Assembly: GCF_001625305.1 (NCBI RefSeq)
Contig: NW_017802602.1
Coordinates: 3,821,226 to 3,885,225 of the forward strand
Direction: 5' to 3'
Origin: Branchiostoma belcheri
Taxonomy: Eukaryota > Chordata > Leptocardii > Amphioxiformes > Branchiostomatidae
Length of the DNA: 64,000 nucleotides
The translations under genes and the position numbers were made by a program. This document shows, piece after piece, positions 35,439-48,332 of this stretch (within the stretch, counting starts at the first letter, position 1; each line of letters opens with the position of its first letter). The notes under the pieces are model-generated. The model ran no database searches. It worked only from the letters and a program-made list of their open reading frames with translations, and was not told where the DNA came from.

Positions 35439-38400
35439 CTAATCCGTCATAGTGGTAAGCTGTAAAATGACTAGTATGCAAACTGCCAGGATGGTTGCCA
35501 GTATTCCTGTGTGGTTGTTTCCTGGTACTCCAGAACTAACATCACATGGACTGGGCATTTCTGCATTATTCATCAAAGCCTCTGCAAAAATGGGTACATG
35601 TAAATGTAAATATATATTACTACCAGTAGCAGTAGTACATACATGTACAATGTACCTTACAATTCATGCATAGAAAAGTGACCCAGAACAATAAAGTGAC
35701 ATTTTCACATTACTAGTACATGCATGTATATAATTTATAAGAAAGTCCACATGTAGCACTATCATTTCATTAGGTTGTTAGCTTCACTACATATACCCAA
35801 CAATGGTCAGTTTTTTGGTCACCCTACCTGTCTTGTTCCTGAGTGGTTTCACGTAGTTGTCCCAGAAAGCACAGTTCACTGTGCTCGGGCCGGTCAACAT
35901 CCTGGCATCGAGCGTGTCCAGCACCATGTAGCCTCCAGCAGTCTCGTTAAAGGCACTCCAAATTCCATCTGTGTTGTCGTTTGGATTTCTGGGTAAATGT
36001 AATAATATCAAACGTTTTATCAAAAAGGCATGACCGTAAGCAAAACAGCACCAAATATAAGAAAGTGAGTAAGGAATGTGTATTCACCCCTGTACAATAT
36101 ACATCACGTTTGCATAAAAGAAAAGTTGGTAAATTGCATAGTGAAAATCAAACTGTTCTCCAACTCGGTGTCTACAGGACAGCGAGATACTTGTAGCTGA
36201 CGAAGACGGCCGAGAGATTCGGTCAAAAATTACGAGTCAAATCCTTTGAGATGGAGAACAGTAATTTTCACTGTATGCTAATTGGGAATGTGAGGATTCA
36301 TAAACTTATTATATAAGGAGTTTGAAGGATCTGTTGAAAAGTTTCTCAGAAAACATTTAGAATCATTTTTAACACTCTAATGTCATACAGTTGTAACAAG
36401 ATATGATTAAAACTAGAAAGAAATAGAAAAACATAGTACCCTGTTTTGGCAAAGTTTGCCCAGTGCCGCATCATCCTTCGAGTTAGCGCCTTTTCCTCCT
36501 CGTTGAAGCCTTTGGCAGGATCCAGGGGCAGACCAAACACGAACCGTAACTCCTCGCCATGGACCGAGCCCAACCAAAGGGGGTAGGGAGAGATCGAGGA
36601 GCGGTGGGTAAAACTGTACATGTAGACAGATGCTCCATTCCTGACGTGGGCACGAGCAGTGTTGACGTCCGGGCAAAGGAAGAGAAAATCGCCGTAGAGA
36701 GAGCTGAGTGCGTCTCGGTACATCGTTTCCTTGCCCAGCTGTTCCCAGTCAGTGTATTGAAAGGCTGCAGCGTCAACAGCAAACTCATTCAACATCGGAA
36801 GGTTTTGCACCATCCCATCACGTAACTGGTCCTTGGTGATGATACCTTCCGTGTCGGATGACTGCTCGTAAACGAGGTAGGTGCCTTCGTTTTCGTTGGA
36901 ACCGAGGAGGATGTCTGCTTTCTTGAATGCACCAGTTTCCAAGGCAACAGACGGGCTTTCCGGAAGGAAGCTACCATCTAGGACAGGGAAGAACGCCAAT
37001 TTCGAGACTGAGGAATTCACGAGGAGTTGTCCGTCCTGGTTTCGAAGACACGCCAGCATTTCCCCTTGCTTCGTGGGGCACCCGAAAGCTTTGGCCAGGC
37101 TCACAGCTTTGTCGTACGCATCCGCCCTAGAGTCTTGTCCCCATTCCATCAGGGCGGTCCCACTCTGTAGAATCGCGCGGGTGAAAAGATTCCAGCTGCC
37201 ATGAGACAGCAGATGGTACCCAACGCTGATTCCGCCAGCGCTTTGCCCAAAAAGCGTAACTTTCGAAGGATCCCCCCCGAAAGACGCGATGTTGTCCTGT
37301 ATCCACTGTAGCGCCAGGACCTGGTCCGTAAGGCCAACGTTCCCGGGCGCTTGGTCAGTGCCGTCATACAGGAACCCGAGGGCGCTGAGTCGGTAGTTTA
37401 TCCCCACCACTATAACCCCTTCAGTTGCCACTAGGTATCTCCCATCGTGGATGGGAAATGAAGACGAGCCCCTGGGGTTGACATTTGTGGAATTTTAAAA
37501 TTATAGTAAATATTTATGATATGAATTGATAGACAAATGGCAATTCTATTCCTTATGATTGGTAAGTTCAATGCAAACAGGGAAAAAGTGCATCATTATA
37601 TTTCTTTATTTATTTATTTCATCATAAGACGGCTGGGTAGCCCCATTCAGTTTACATTAGCTGTTTTCCAAGGGGGCCCAGCAAAATTACATGTACACAA
37701 GACATAACATACAGTAAGACAAGAGTCATAGTCCTATACTTAAAGTCCTATAGCCGTGCAAAGGTCAAGAACACGAAAATCAAAAATGGAGGTCAGAGGT
37801 CAGATTTCATATGACATATGTTTCAAGCCTGCATTAAACTGAGATAGAGTAGGTACATGTCTTATTTAATTACATACCTGGAAAATCCTCCTCCATATAT
37901 CCAGACCATGACGGCAGCTGCTGTAGGGACGGGGTTTGGTTGCCAAATGTTGAGGTACAAACAGTCCTCGCTGACTGGTGTGTTCATGCCCCACAGATTA
38001 GGGTCATTTTCATACACTTCTTGACTGCATGCGTTAGGTTTACTGTGGGATTCAAGAACAGTAGGTACAAAGGAATTCAGCTATCGACATGTCATTGAAA
38101 AATATGTGATTCAGATGGCGCATGCATGAAGGCAATTTTTTTATTTGTTCTATGAGTCTGACATTGTGCATGACACATATGGAATATTGGGATATCTGTG
38201 CAGACTGTTGTACAAAATTCAACTGTGTTTACGGAAAAGCTTAGGTCCTTGTCAACATTGTAGTTTTGTCAGAACTTTCTACCACATCAAAATCATACCA
38301 CAAATGTAGAAAACCTAGAGGTATACTTTGTTGCCTGGTATGTCCCTTCCCATTGTTCCTTGGGCTCCGCATGTTTGAATCGTTGTTCCCCGATGGGCGG

Positions 38401-38568
38401 TTTAGCGAAGGGGATCCCCAGGAAGGCGTTAACCGCGGTTCCCAGCACGTCCAGCTCTAGTCCGGCAACTCTCCCTGCCGGGGCCGTCACATTTGGGGCT
38501 GCCGTTACCGCTTGTACGTTAAACAGTGACGGTACAATGCAGAATGCTGCTACAATTTGAAGCGCCAT
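35439..38568 (-). CDS. Cholinesterase-like type-B carboxylesterase, copy A
   Basis: Exons read 38568-38327, 38042-37878, 37471-36440, 35988-35828 and 35581-35439 in phase, giving 580 residues. The start MALQ was chosen because it is shared by all three copies, although this copy has an extra in-frame ATG five codons upstream. A hydrophobic signal peptide is followed by a mature alpha/beta-hydrolase. The nucleophile elbow is GQSAGG (Ser213), where the other copies have GESAGG. The acid is the second Glu in NENEGT (about 331) and the His is in SVHGEELRFVFG. Cys pairs expected in cholinesterases are present (NACSQEV and [25 protein letters not shown] and NCAFWDNY). A Trp in the NLWGMN loop is where cholinesterases bind choline. 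The last exon encodes a hydrophobic tail, suggesting a GPI anchor. Substrate is unknown. Confidence 0.88.
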
Positions 38569-39413
38569 GCCTGGTGATGGCATTGTCCTGTAAACAGCAA
38601 GTTGATCTGGAGTACTATAATCTACAAGATTAAGATACTAATTGTGAATGATACTGTTGCAATAACTAGTGATCAACGACAATGAGCGCGTCAGTCTCTA
38701 ACAAACATGTTTGGTGTCCTTATATTTTCACTCCTCTAAAATGTCGAGCAATTCAAAGCAAAAGGCATACATGTAGTTTGAAAAACATTCACACTATTAT
38801 ATAGATGTTTGTAGCAACATTATGTCTAAATCTTGAAGTATTACAGTACGCTTGGATGTCATGACTAGTTCCTTACCTGATGATATAGTTATGTGAACTT
38901 TGTCCACCTCTTTTATTCACCAAATCAGTACACTTACTGAGTCATTGTTTAAAGCACAAAGTTGTTTATTTGTCAAACCTGTTAATATGTTACCCCTTTT
39001 TTAATTACATAAACTTAAATGCCCCAGGTAACTCTTGACAACCGTAGGGGTCAGTAAGTGCAAAGAGCGCCGTTATGAAGCGGATGGCATCCAGGCTAGA
39101 GTTACAATTCTTGTATGAAAAAATGAAGTTTTGTCACATCTTAAAAAAAAAAAAACACTACAGGCACACGCTTCTGAGATGAATGTATAATTGTAACAGC
39201 AGCTGCACATATAGTCACTTATCCTCAACTGCAAAGACCAAATTAAAGAGAAAAAAGACAGTATTAAAGCTGTTTCTAAGTTCTTTTCATAATACTAGTA
39301 CATCTCTACTCACTGTGACAAAGATGATCATATTATTCATACTAAAATTCATCATGCTCTAGACTATAAGTATACTCTACATTATGTATATGGCTGTAGT
39401 TGGTATCATAATA
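38569..39413. promoter_or_regulatory. Upstream region of esterase copy A with a block conserved in all copies
   Basis: On the minus strand the conserved block is GGTGAATAAAAGAGG (38907-38921), then AAAGTTCACAT and, here, a TATCATCAG|GTAAGGAAC donor (exon side at 38877). A matching acceptor (TGTTTACAG, plus-strand CTGTAAACA at about 38588) precedes the start codon, so a spliced 5' leader is likely. AATAAAAG resembles a TATA box but lies only about 35 bases before the donor, so it may instead lie inside the leader. GGCATCCAGGCTAGAGTTAC at about 39088 is a second conserved block. Confidence 0.5.
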
Positions 39414-42400
39414 TTACAAATGATTCATAGTGGTAAGCTGTAAGATGACCAGAGCGCATGGTGCCAGGATCGTTGCCAGTATTCCTGTGTGGTGGTTTCC
39501 TGGTGCCCCAGAGGTAACCTCACACGGACTGGACATTCCTGCATTATTCATCAAAGCCTCTGCAAAAAAATGGGTACACGTGAATGCACATTATTAACCT
39601 TAATAACTTACAACATGCAAAGAAAAGTAAAGCAGAACAATTTTAAGTGATACTTCACAAGTAAGAAAGTCGTACTACAGTAAATTTAAATACCAGTGTA
39701 CAGAAAAAAATATGTTCAGTAAATTGCATGAATATAGGTTTCTGACATCACCTTTATCATGCACAAGTATTATAATAGGTTTTGATGTAATAATGTGGGA
39801 AAAACCAAGATAGCCAATGATGGCCACCCTACCTGTCTTGTTCCTGAGTGGTTTCACGTAGTTGTCCCAGAAAGCACAGTTCACCGTGCTCGGGCCGGTC
39901 AACATCCTGGCATCGAGGGTGTCCAGCACCATGTAGCCTCCAGCACTCTCGTTAAAGGCACTCCAAACTCCGCCTGTGTTGTTGTTTGGAGTTCTGGATA
40001 AACATAATAAAATCAAGTCGCAGTTTTACTACAAAGTCATAAGTATAAGCTTACCGAATATAAGTTTGTGATATTAAAGGATGTGACACTGTATTCACAA
40101 GCTGTATACATGTATACATGTACACCATGTTTGCATAAAAGAGAAGGTGTCAGAAGTACAATTGTACTGGTGGGAATGTGAGAATTCATAAAGAAATTTG
40201 AAGGAACTGTTGGAAGCTGTTTCTTATGGTAAGAAAAACTTTAGAATTGTTAATAATATACAATCATTACAATGTATATAAAGCCCTTAATACTATGTCA
40301 TACGAGATTGGAGTAATGGATAATCATATGAAAGAATTTTGAAATACCCTGTTTTGGCAAAGTTTGCCCAGTGCCGCATCATCCTTCGAGTTAGCGCCTT
40401 TTCCTCCTCGTTGAAACCGAAGGTCGGATCCAGGGGCAGGCCGAAAACAAACGGTATCTCCTCCCCGTGGATAGCGCCCATCCAAGGAGCGAAGGGAGAG
40501 ATCGAGGCACGGTGGGCGAAACGGTACATGTAGGCCGACGCACCGTTCCTGACGTGGGCACGTGCAATGTTGACGTCCGGGCAGATGAAGTAAAAATCGC
40601 TGTAGAGAGAATTCAGTGCGTCGCGATACATCGTTTCCTTGCCCAGCTGTTCCCAGTCGGTGTATTGAAAGGCTGCAGCGTCAGCAGCAAAGTCATTCAG
40701 CACAGGAACGTTGTACACGATCCCTTCCCGAAACTGTTCCTTGGTGATGAGGCTTTCCGTGTCTTCGCTGAAGCCGGGCGATTGGCCGTAAACGAAGCCG
40801 TAGGTGCCTTCGTCTTCGTTGGAACCGAGGAGGATGTCTGCTTTCTTGAATGTACCAGTTTCCAAGGCACTGGGCGGGCTTTCCGGAATGAAGCTACCAT
40901 CTAGGATAGGTGCAGTGTATCCCAGTTGCGAGACTGAGGAATTCACAAGCAGTTGCGCGTCCTTGTTTCGAAGACACGCCAGCATTTCGCCTTGCTCTGT
41001 GGGGCATCCGAGACCTTTGGCCAGGCTCACAGCTTTGTCGTACGCGTCTGCCTTGGTATCCAGTCCCCATTCCATCAGGGCTGTCCCACTCTGTAGAATC
41101 GCACGGCTGAAAAGATTCCAACTCCCAGGGTAGATGAGATGATACCCAATACTGATTCCACCAGCACTTTCCCCAAAAAGCGTGACTTTCGAAGGATCCC
41201 CTCCGAAAGATGCGATGTTGTCCTGTATCCACTGTAGCGCCAGGACCTGGTCCGTAAGGCCGACGTTCCCGGGCGCTTGGTCGGTGCCGTCATACAGGAA
41301 TCCGAGTGCGCTGAGTCGGTAGTTTATCCCCATCACTATTACCCCCTCAGTCGCCGCTAGGTATCTCCCATCGTAGCTAACAAGTGAAGCCGAGCCCCTG
41401 GGGTTGTAGAATTTTAGAATAATTATAAATATTTAGGAATCGATAGACAAATGGTAATTCTACTCATTGTGTTTGGTATTAGTAGTAGTTCATTGCAAAC
41501 AGGGCAACAAGTGCCTCATCGTTACCGTTATGCTAATAACCGACCACTTTTGTCATTATTTTTGGACTCTGCCATTATCCAGGGGACACGACACTAACAG
41601 TGTTAAGACTTGTAGTGTTCGTATTTTTGACACCCCGGCAGGCTGTAACCCAAATTTGTGTCAAATAACAGTGTCAGTTGGACAGGCTATATGATTATAA
41701 TAACGTGGGCTAGGCTCACTTGATGGTTTATTTAGTGGTTATCGCACCTGACCAGGGATTACCTCACAATATACACTGAGGATAAAGCAGGGTATTAACT
41801 CCTTAGTCTACCCATCTTCTTTCCTTTGTACACAATGTGTATAATACTATATATATATAAATTATAATACATACGCGTAAAATCCTCCTCCATATATCCA
41901 GACCATGACAGCAGCTGCTGTAGGGACGGGGTTTGGTTGCCAAATGTTGAGGTACAAACAGTCCTCGCTGACTGGTGTGTTCATTGCCCACAGAAAATAT
42001 TCTTCTTCGTAGACTTCTTGACTGCACGCGTTAGGGTTACTGCAGGATTTAAGAACAGTTGGTACTTGGTTCAGCTATTGACATGAAAAATATGTAATTC
42101 AAAAGGTAATAAGTTTTTAAATCAATTATATGATATAATTGTGTATATTACATGTACTACCAGGTAGTATCAATTTTTTAAATTTATCTGAGTATTTATT
42201 CATTACGTAATAGTTATTTAGCAAAAATAAATTTTTTAGGAAAAAATGTATACAATATATTCTCATACATATGTAACCTGTAAGTAGTGTAAGCATTAAA
42301 TTTTTTCCCTAATAGATATATACAATCATGTGCCTTTAAAAAAGTTTTATTCTAAAAATTTCAAACTGTTGTTACTCTACACTCAGCTCAGAGTGCACAA

Positions 42401-42741
42401 CCTACAATTAGAAATTTATTTGAAAATTCTACCACATCAAAATCATACCACAAATGTGACCTACAACCCGCTGATACTAAAAATAGCCATATATTGTACC
42501 TTGTTGCCTGGTATGTCCCGTCCCATGGTTCTTTGGGCTCCGCACGTTTGAATCGTTGCTCCCCTGTGGGCGGTTTAGCGAAGGGGATCCCCAGGAAGGC
42601 GTTAACCGCGGTTCCCAGAACGTCCAGCTCGAGTCCGGCCACTCTTCCCGTCGGGGCCGTCACATTGGGGGCTGCCGTTACCGCTTGTACGTTAAACAGT
42701 GCCGGTACAATGCAGATCACTGCTAGGATTTGAAGTGCCAT
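39414..42741 (-). CDS. Cholinesterase-like type-B carboxylesterase, copy B
   Basis: Exons read 42741-42500, 42039-41875, 41397-40348, 39993-39833 and 39559-39414 in phase, giving 587 residues. Intron phases are identical to those of copies A and C. The signal peptide is [18 protein letters not shown]. The triad is GESAGG (Ser213), the Glu in NEDEGTYG and the His in [12 protein letters not shown]. The oxyanion stretch is YGGGFYAG. Sequons include NVT, NSS, NES and NKT. The C-terminal exon encodes [20 protein letters not shown] and a short tail ending in TTMNHL, consistent with a GPI-anchor signal. The segment [17 protein letters not shown] is longer than in copy A. The product should be an extracellular, membrane-attached ester hydrolase. 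Whether acetylcholine is a substrate cannot be told. Confidence 0.9.
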
Positions 42742-44757
42742 GCCTGGTGATGGTATTGTTCTGTAAACAGCAAAGTTAACCTGGCGTATTATATCAACAA
42801 TATTAATTCTGAATGATACAGTTACAGTAAGTAGTGATCAATGACAAACAAAACTGTCATTATCAAGCTTTGTCAATGAGATACCAGTGTTGGTCTCCAA
42901 CAAACATGCTTACCGTCCTTACATAGTTACTCCTGATGTCTATCAATTCAAAAGGTTAGGTCACAAAAACAAAACAGATAGATTGAAAAACATTGAATCA
43001 TAAAATATTAGATGACTTTCTGCAATTATGTCGAAATGTTAAAACTTTACAGTACAGTCGGATGTCATAACTAAGTTCCTTACCTGACCATAGTTACAGT
43101 ATGTGAACTTTGACCGCCTCTTTTATTCACCAAATCAGTACACCAGCCTGGTCAGTGTTTACAAAGTGGGAGCGGTAGTCAACATTATATCTACAGTTAA
43201 GATACTGATTCTGAATGATACAGTTGCAATAACTTAAGTGATCAATGACAATAAGCGCGTTGGTCTCTGACAAACATGTTTACCGTCCTTATGTTTTCAC
43301 TCCTTTAAAATGTCTATCAATATTTAAAGCAAAATGCATACATGTATATTGTGAAACATTCACACTATATAGATGTTTGCAACAACATTATGTCTAAAAT
43401 TTTTAAGTATTACAGTAGGGTTGGATGTCATGACTAGTTCCTTACCTGACCATATAGTTACTAAGTATGTGAACTTTGACCAAATCAGTACACTAGTCAT
43501 TGTTTAAATTACAAAGTGGGTGCAGTTATCAAACCAGTTAATATGTTACCCTTTTTTGAGTTACATAAACTTAAATGGCCCAGGTAACCCTTGTCAACCG
43601 TAGGGGTCAGCAAGTGCAAAGAGCCCTGTTACAAAACGGATGGCATCCAGGCTAGTGTTACAATTCTTGTATGAAAAAAAAAGTCCTGTTATAACTATGT
43701 AAATTCTATATCTGATAATTCTGATTTTACATGTAATGCCCCATTTCCATCTGACATGTATGTATGTATGTTGTTGTCTCTGTCCCCAAGGTTAGCCCTT
43801 TAAAATAGTCCTAGCACTAGTTGGGCAACCTTGGCTGTCACCTGTACAGCTGAACCAATAAATAAATTTTAAAAAAAATCACATCTTAAAAAAAACCTAC
43901 AGGAACACGCTCCTGAGGTGCATTCCCATACAGGCATGTTTTTTGCACAGTAGATAGCACATTATGAAAACCTCCTTTCCCTTTCCATTGCAAAATAAAC
44001 TCCCAGTATAAACAGACTTTACTGAGTGTTATGTACTCTGTAAGGTTGTGGATTGCCTTCGTGCAGTTCAAGTGAATAGGTTTTGGGGCATAGATGAATT
44101 GGTGTATTATTTAAAGTTTGGACTACCTATTAACTAAGTACATACTAGTATAATTGTTATAAGACTTTATTATACCAAGTCTGTAAGACTATCAAACATC
44201 AGTGTTGTTTTATTTGAACAGACACAAATCAAATTTATTCAGTAAGGATCTCTCGGGCACATACAGTCACACACACACACACAAATTTTGCATACATGTA
44301 CATACATAAGATTTACAAGTACAGATCACATTAAAACAATGATTTGTTACACTCCTCATAACATGGTTTAACTCAGTATAAAACATTAAATTTTAGAAAA
44401 CTAGTACACAATTAAAATCTATACATAGTATGCAATTACCAAGTAGAGACGAACTGCACAATGAAGAAAAGAATTACTAAGTCTCTTAGTCCAGGCTTTA
44501 GGTACACTGATTTGAATGACTGAATTGTTTATTATAATCATGTTTCCCATCTATAATCATAATGTAGGTATAACTGTTATACAGTAGGAGTACTAGAAGT
44601 CATGTATCTTCAACTGCAAAGACCAAAGAGAAAAAAGAAGACCTATTAAAGCTATTTCTCTTCATATCTCTACTGACTTTGGCAAAGATCATCAATTATA
44701 CTAATTTAAAATGATCATGGTCTACATTACGTATATGGCTATAGTTGGGATCATATA
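42742..44757. promoter_or_regulatory. Upstream region of esterase copy B, with two versions of the conserved block
   Basis: The version next to the gene contains CCTCTTTTATTCACC (43117-43131; minus-strand GGTGAATAAAAGAGG) and a minus-strand donor CAG|GTAAGG with the exon side at 43084. A second version at about 43195-43520 keeps the donor and the AAAGTTCACATA block but lacks the CCTCTTTTATTCACC segment. Related flanks continue to GGCATCCAGGCTAGTGTTAC at about 43640. A tail-like AATAAATAAATTTTAAAAAA run at about 43858 suggests a retroposed fragment. A CA microsatellite lies at about 44269-44283. Confidence 0.5.
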
Positions 44758-47700
44758 CTAATGATTCATAGTGGTAAGCTGTAAGATGACCAGAACGCAT
44801 GGTGCCAGGATCGTTGCAAGTATTCCTGTGTGGTTGTTTCCTGGTGCCCCAGAGGTAACCTCACAAGGACTGGACATTCCTGCATTATTCATCAAAGCCT
44901 CTGCAAAAATGGGTACACATGAATGTATAACGTTTAACTTATTAACCTTAATAACTTACAACATACGCAAAGATGAGCGAAGCAGAACAATATCAAATGA
45001 CATTTCACAAGTAAGAAAGTCCACATATGTATAGAAGTATATCATTAGCTTCTTCACTACTTTGATGTGCTACAGTAGAAATACCTTAAGTGCATACAAA
45101 AAAAAATAATTATGTTCAGTAAATTCATCTACAGACTGGAGGTTTTTATTTTGCACCTAGGAGGGAAACTTTTGTGCGGTTGGAACAGTTTGATTCTAGT
45201 TACTACATTATGGTAGCTGTTTTTACAAATTAGAAATATGATCTTCATGGTGTCATAAATTCATGATGAAGAGGTCACTAAGAAATGAATACCGGTGTAG
45301 GTTTTGATGTCACCTTTATCATAATTAATACCTAAAGTTTTCATGTAAGGTGGGAAAAACCAAGATAGCCAACGACGTTCACCCTACCTGTCTTGTTCCT
45401 GAGTGGTTTGACGTAGTTGTCCCAGAAAGCACAGTTCACCGTGCTTGGGCCGGTCAACATCCTGGCATCGAGCGTGTCCAGCACCATGTAGCCTCCAGCA
45501 GTCTCGTTAAAGGCACTCCAAACTCCGTCTGTGTTGTTGTTTGGAGTTCTGGATAAACATAATAAAATCAAGTCGCAGTTTTACTACAAAGTCATGACTA
45601 TCTGAGCTTACCGAATATAAGTTTGTGATATTAAAGGATTACTGTATTCACAAGCTGTATACATGTACACCAAGTCTGCATAAAAGAGAGGGTGTCAGAA
45701 GTACATGTACTAGTGGGAATTTGAGAATTCATAAAGAAATTTGAAGGAACTGTTGGAAGCTATTTCTTATGGTAAGAAAAGCTTAATAATATACAATGTA
45801 TATAAAAACCTTAATGATGTGTCATACAAATTGTAATGAGATTGGAGTAATGGATATTAAAAGAAATTTGAAATACCCTGTTTTGGCAAAGTTTGCCCAG
45901 TGCCGCATCATCCTTCGAGTTAGCGCCTTTTCCTCCTCGTTGAAACCGTAGGTCGGATCCAGGGGCAGACCGAACACAAACGGTATCTCCTCGCCGTGGA
46001 TAGCGCCCATCCAAGGAGCGAAGGGAGAGATCGAGGCACGGTGGGCGAAACGGTACATGTAGGCTGATGCTCCATTCCTGACGTGGGCACGAGCGATGTT
46101 GACGTCCGGGCAGATGAAGTAAAAGTCGCTGTAGAGAGAATTCAGCGCATCTCGGTACATCGTTTCCTTGCCCAGCTGTTCCCAGTCAGTGTATTGAAAG
46201 GCTGCAGCGTCAGCGGCAAAGTCATTCAGCACAGGAACGTTGTACACGATCCCTTCCCGAAACTGGTCCTTGGTGATGAGGCTTTCCGTGTCTTCGCTGA
46301 AGCCGGGGGATTGGCCGTAAACGAAGCCGTAGGTGCCTTCGTTTTCGTTGGAACCGAGGAGGATGTCTGCTTTCTTGAAGGCGCCAGTTTGCAAGGCACT
46401 GGGCGGGCTTTCCGGAATGAAGGTACCATCTATGATAGGGTAGAACGCCGTGTATCCCAGTTGTGAGACTGAGGAATTCACGAGCAGTTGTCCGTCCTTG
46501 TTTCGAAGACACGCCAACATTTCGCCTTGCTTCGTGGGGCACTCGACAGCTTTGGCCAGGCTCACAGCTTTGTCGTATGCGTCCGCCCTGGAATCCAGTC
46601 CCCATTCCATCAGAGCTGTCCCACTCTGTAGGATTGCACGGCTGAAAAGATTCCAGCTTCCAGAAGAGATGAGATGGTACCCTATGCTGATTCCACCAGC
46701 GCTTTCCCCAAAAAGCGTAACTTTCGAAGGATCCCCTCCGAAAGACGCGATGTTGTCCTGTATCCACTGCAGCGCCAGGACCTGGTCTGTGAGGCCAACG
46801 TTCCCGGGCGCTTGGTCGGTGCCGTCATACAGGAATCCGAGGGCGCTGAGTCGGTAGTTTATCCCCACCACGATCACCCCTTCAGTCGCCGCTAGGTATC
46901 TCCCATCGTAGCTAACAAGTGAAGCCGAGCCCCTGTAGAATTTGAAAATAATAATGTAAACAGGGCAAAAAGTGCATCATTGTTATTCTAATAACCGACC
47001 ACTTTTTTCATTATTTTTGGACTCTGCCATTATCCAGGGGACATGACACTAACAGTGTTAAGACTTGTAGTGTTTGTATTAAACAACGTGTTGCAGTTTA
47101 TGTTGAATAATTTATTTGAAAACACAACACAATTAAAAAGATATAAATGGAACTTAGAGAGGGTACTTTGCAGGACCACTACTGTCATCAGATTGATATA
47201 AACAGAAAAAACTAAGCATAATTTTTGCCATCCCTGCAGGCTGTAACCCAAATTTGTGTCAAATAACTGTGTCAGTTCGATAGACTATATAAGGTGGGCT
47301 ATGCTCACTCGGTGGTTTATTCAGTGGTTATTTCACCTGACCAGGGATTACCACACCATATACACTGAGGATAAAGTGGGGCATTAGCCCTTTAGTCTTC
47401 CCATCATCTTTCCTATCTTACAATGTGCAATGTATTAACACAGTTTTACACCTCGGGGGGGGGGTCATTAAACCCATCTTCTTTCCTTAATGTTATATAT
47501 ATCAGTAATATATAATACATACGCGGAAAATCCTCCTCCATATATCCAGACCATGACGGCAGCTGCTGTAGGGACGGGGTTTGGTTGCCAAATGTTGAGG
47601 TACAAACAGTCCTCGCTGACTGGTGTGTTCATTGCCCACAGAAAATATTCTTCTTCATAGACTTCTTGACTGCATGCGTTAGGTTTACTGCGGGATTTAA

Positions 47701-48332
47701 GAACAGTTGGTACTTGGTTCAGCTATGTACATAAAAATATGTAATTCAGAAGGCAGTTTTTAAATCTTATATGATATTGTGTATATTACATCTACTACCA
47801 GGTAGTATCAATTTTTAAATTTATCTGAGTATTTATTCATTACGTAATAGTTATTCAGCAAAAATAAATTTTCTAGGAAAAATGGATACAATATATTCTC
47901 ATACATATGTAACTTGTAAGCATTAAAATTTTTCCCTAATAGATAAAAATTTCAAACTGTTGTTACTCTACACTCAGCTCAGAGTGCACGACCTACAATT
48001 AGCAATTTATTTGAAAATTTTACCACATCAAAATCGTACCACAAATGTGACCTAAAACCTGCTGATACTAAAAAGAGCCATATATTGTACCTTGTTGCCT
48101 GGTATGTTCCGTCCCATGGTTCTTTGGGCTCCGCACGTTTGAATCGTTGCTCCCCGATGGGCGGTTTAGCGAAGGGGATCCCCAGGAAGGCGTTAACCGC
48201 GGTTCCCAGCACGTCCAGCTCTAGTCCGGCAACTCTCCCTGCAGGGGCCGTCACATTGGGGGCTGCTAATGCCGCTTGTACGTTAAACAGCGCAGGTACA
48301 ACGCAGATCGCTGCTAGAATTTGAAGCGCCAT
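44758..48332 (-). CDS. Cholinesterase-like type-B carboxylesterase, copy C
   Basis: Exons read 48332-48091, 47687-47523, 46932-45877, 45548-45388 and 44900-44758 in phase, giving 588 residues. The sequence is very close to copy B through exons 3 to 5. The signal peptide is [18 protein letters not shown]. The triad is GESAGG (Ser213), the Glu in NENEGTYG and the His in [12 protein letters not shown]. The FYP insertion in [12 protein letters not shown] makes exon 3 slightly longer than in copy B. The C-terminal exon encodes [20 protein letters not shown], a GPI-type hydrophobic tail. Introns 1 to 4 also align with those of copy B, which indicates a recent whole-gene tandem duplication. It probably shares cell-surface location and chemistry with its neighbours. 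Confidence 0.9.

Noticed and set aside
38907..38921. GGTGAATAAAAGAGG as a TATA box of esterase A
   Set aside because: Kept only as a possibility: it lies about 35 bases from a conserved splice donor, leaving almost no room for a first exon if it acts as a TATA box.
46222..46857. Long open frames on both strands overlapping esterase exon 3 (and equivalents in copies A and B)
   Set aside because: They are antisense or shifted readings of a conserved coding exon, recur because the gene is triplicated, and resemble no protein family.
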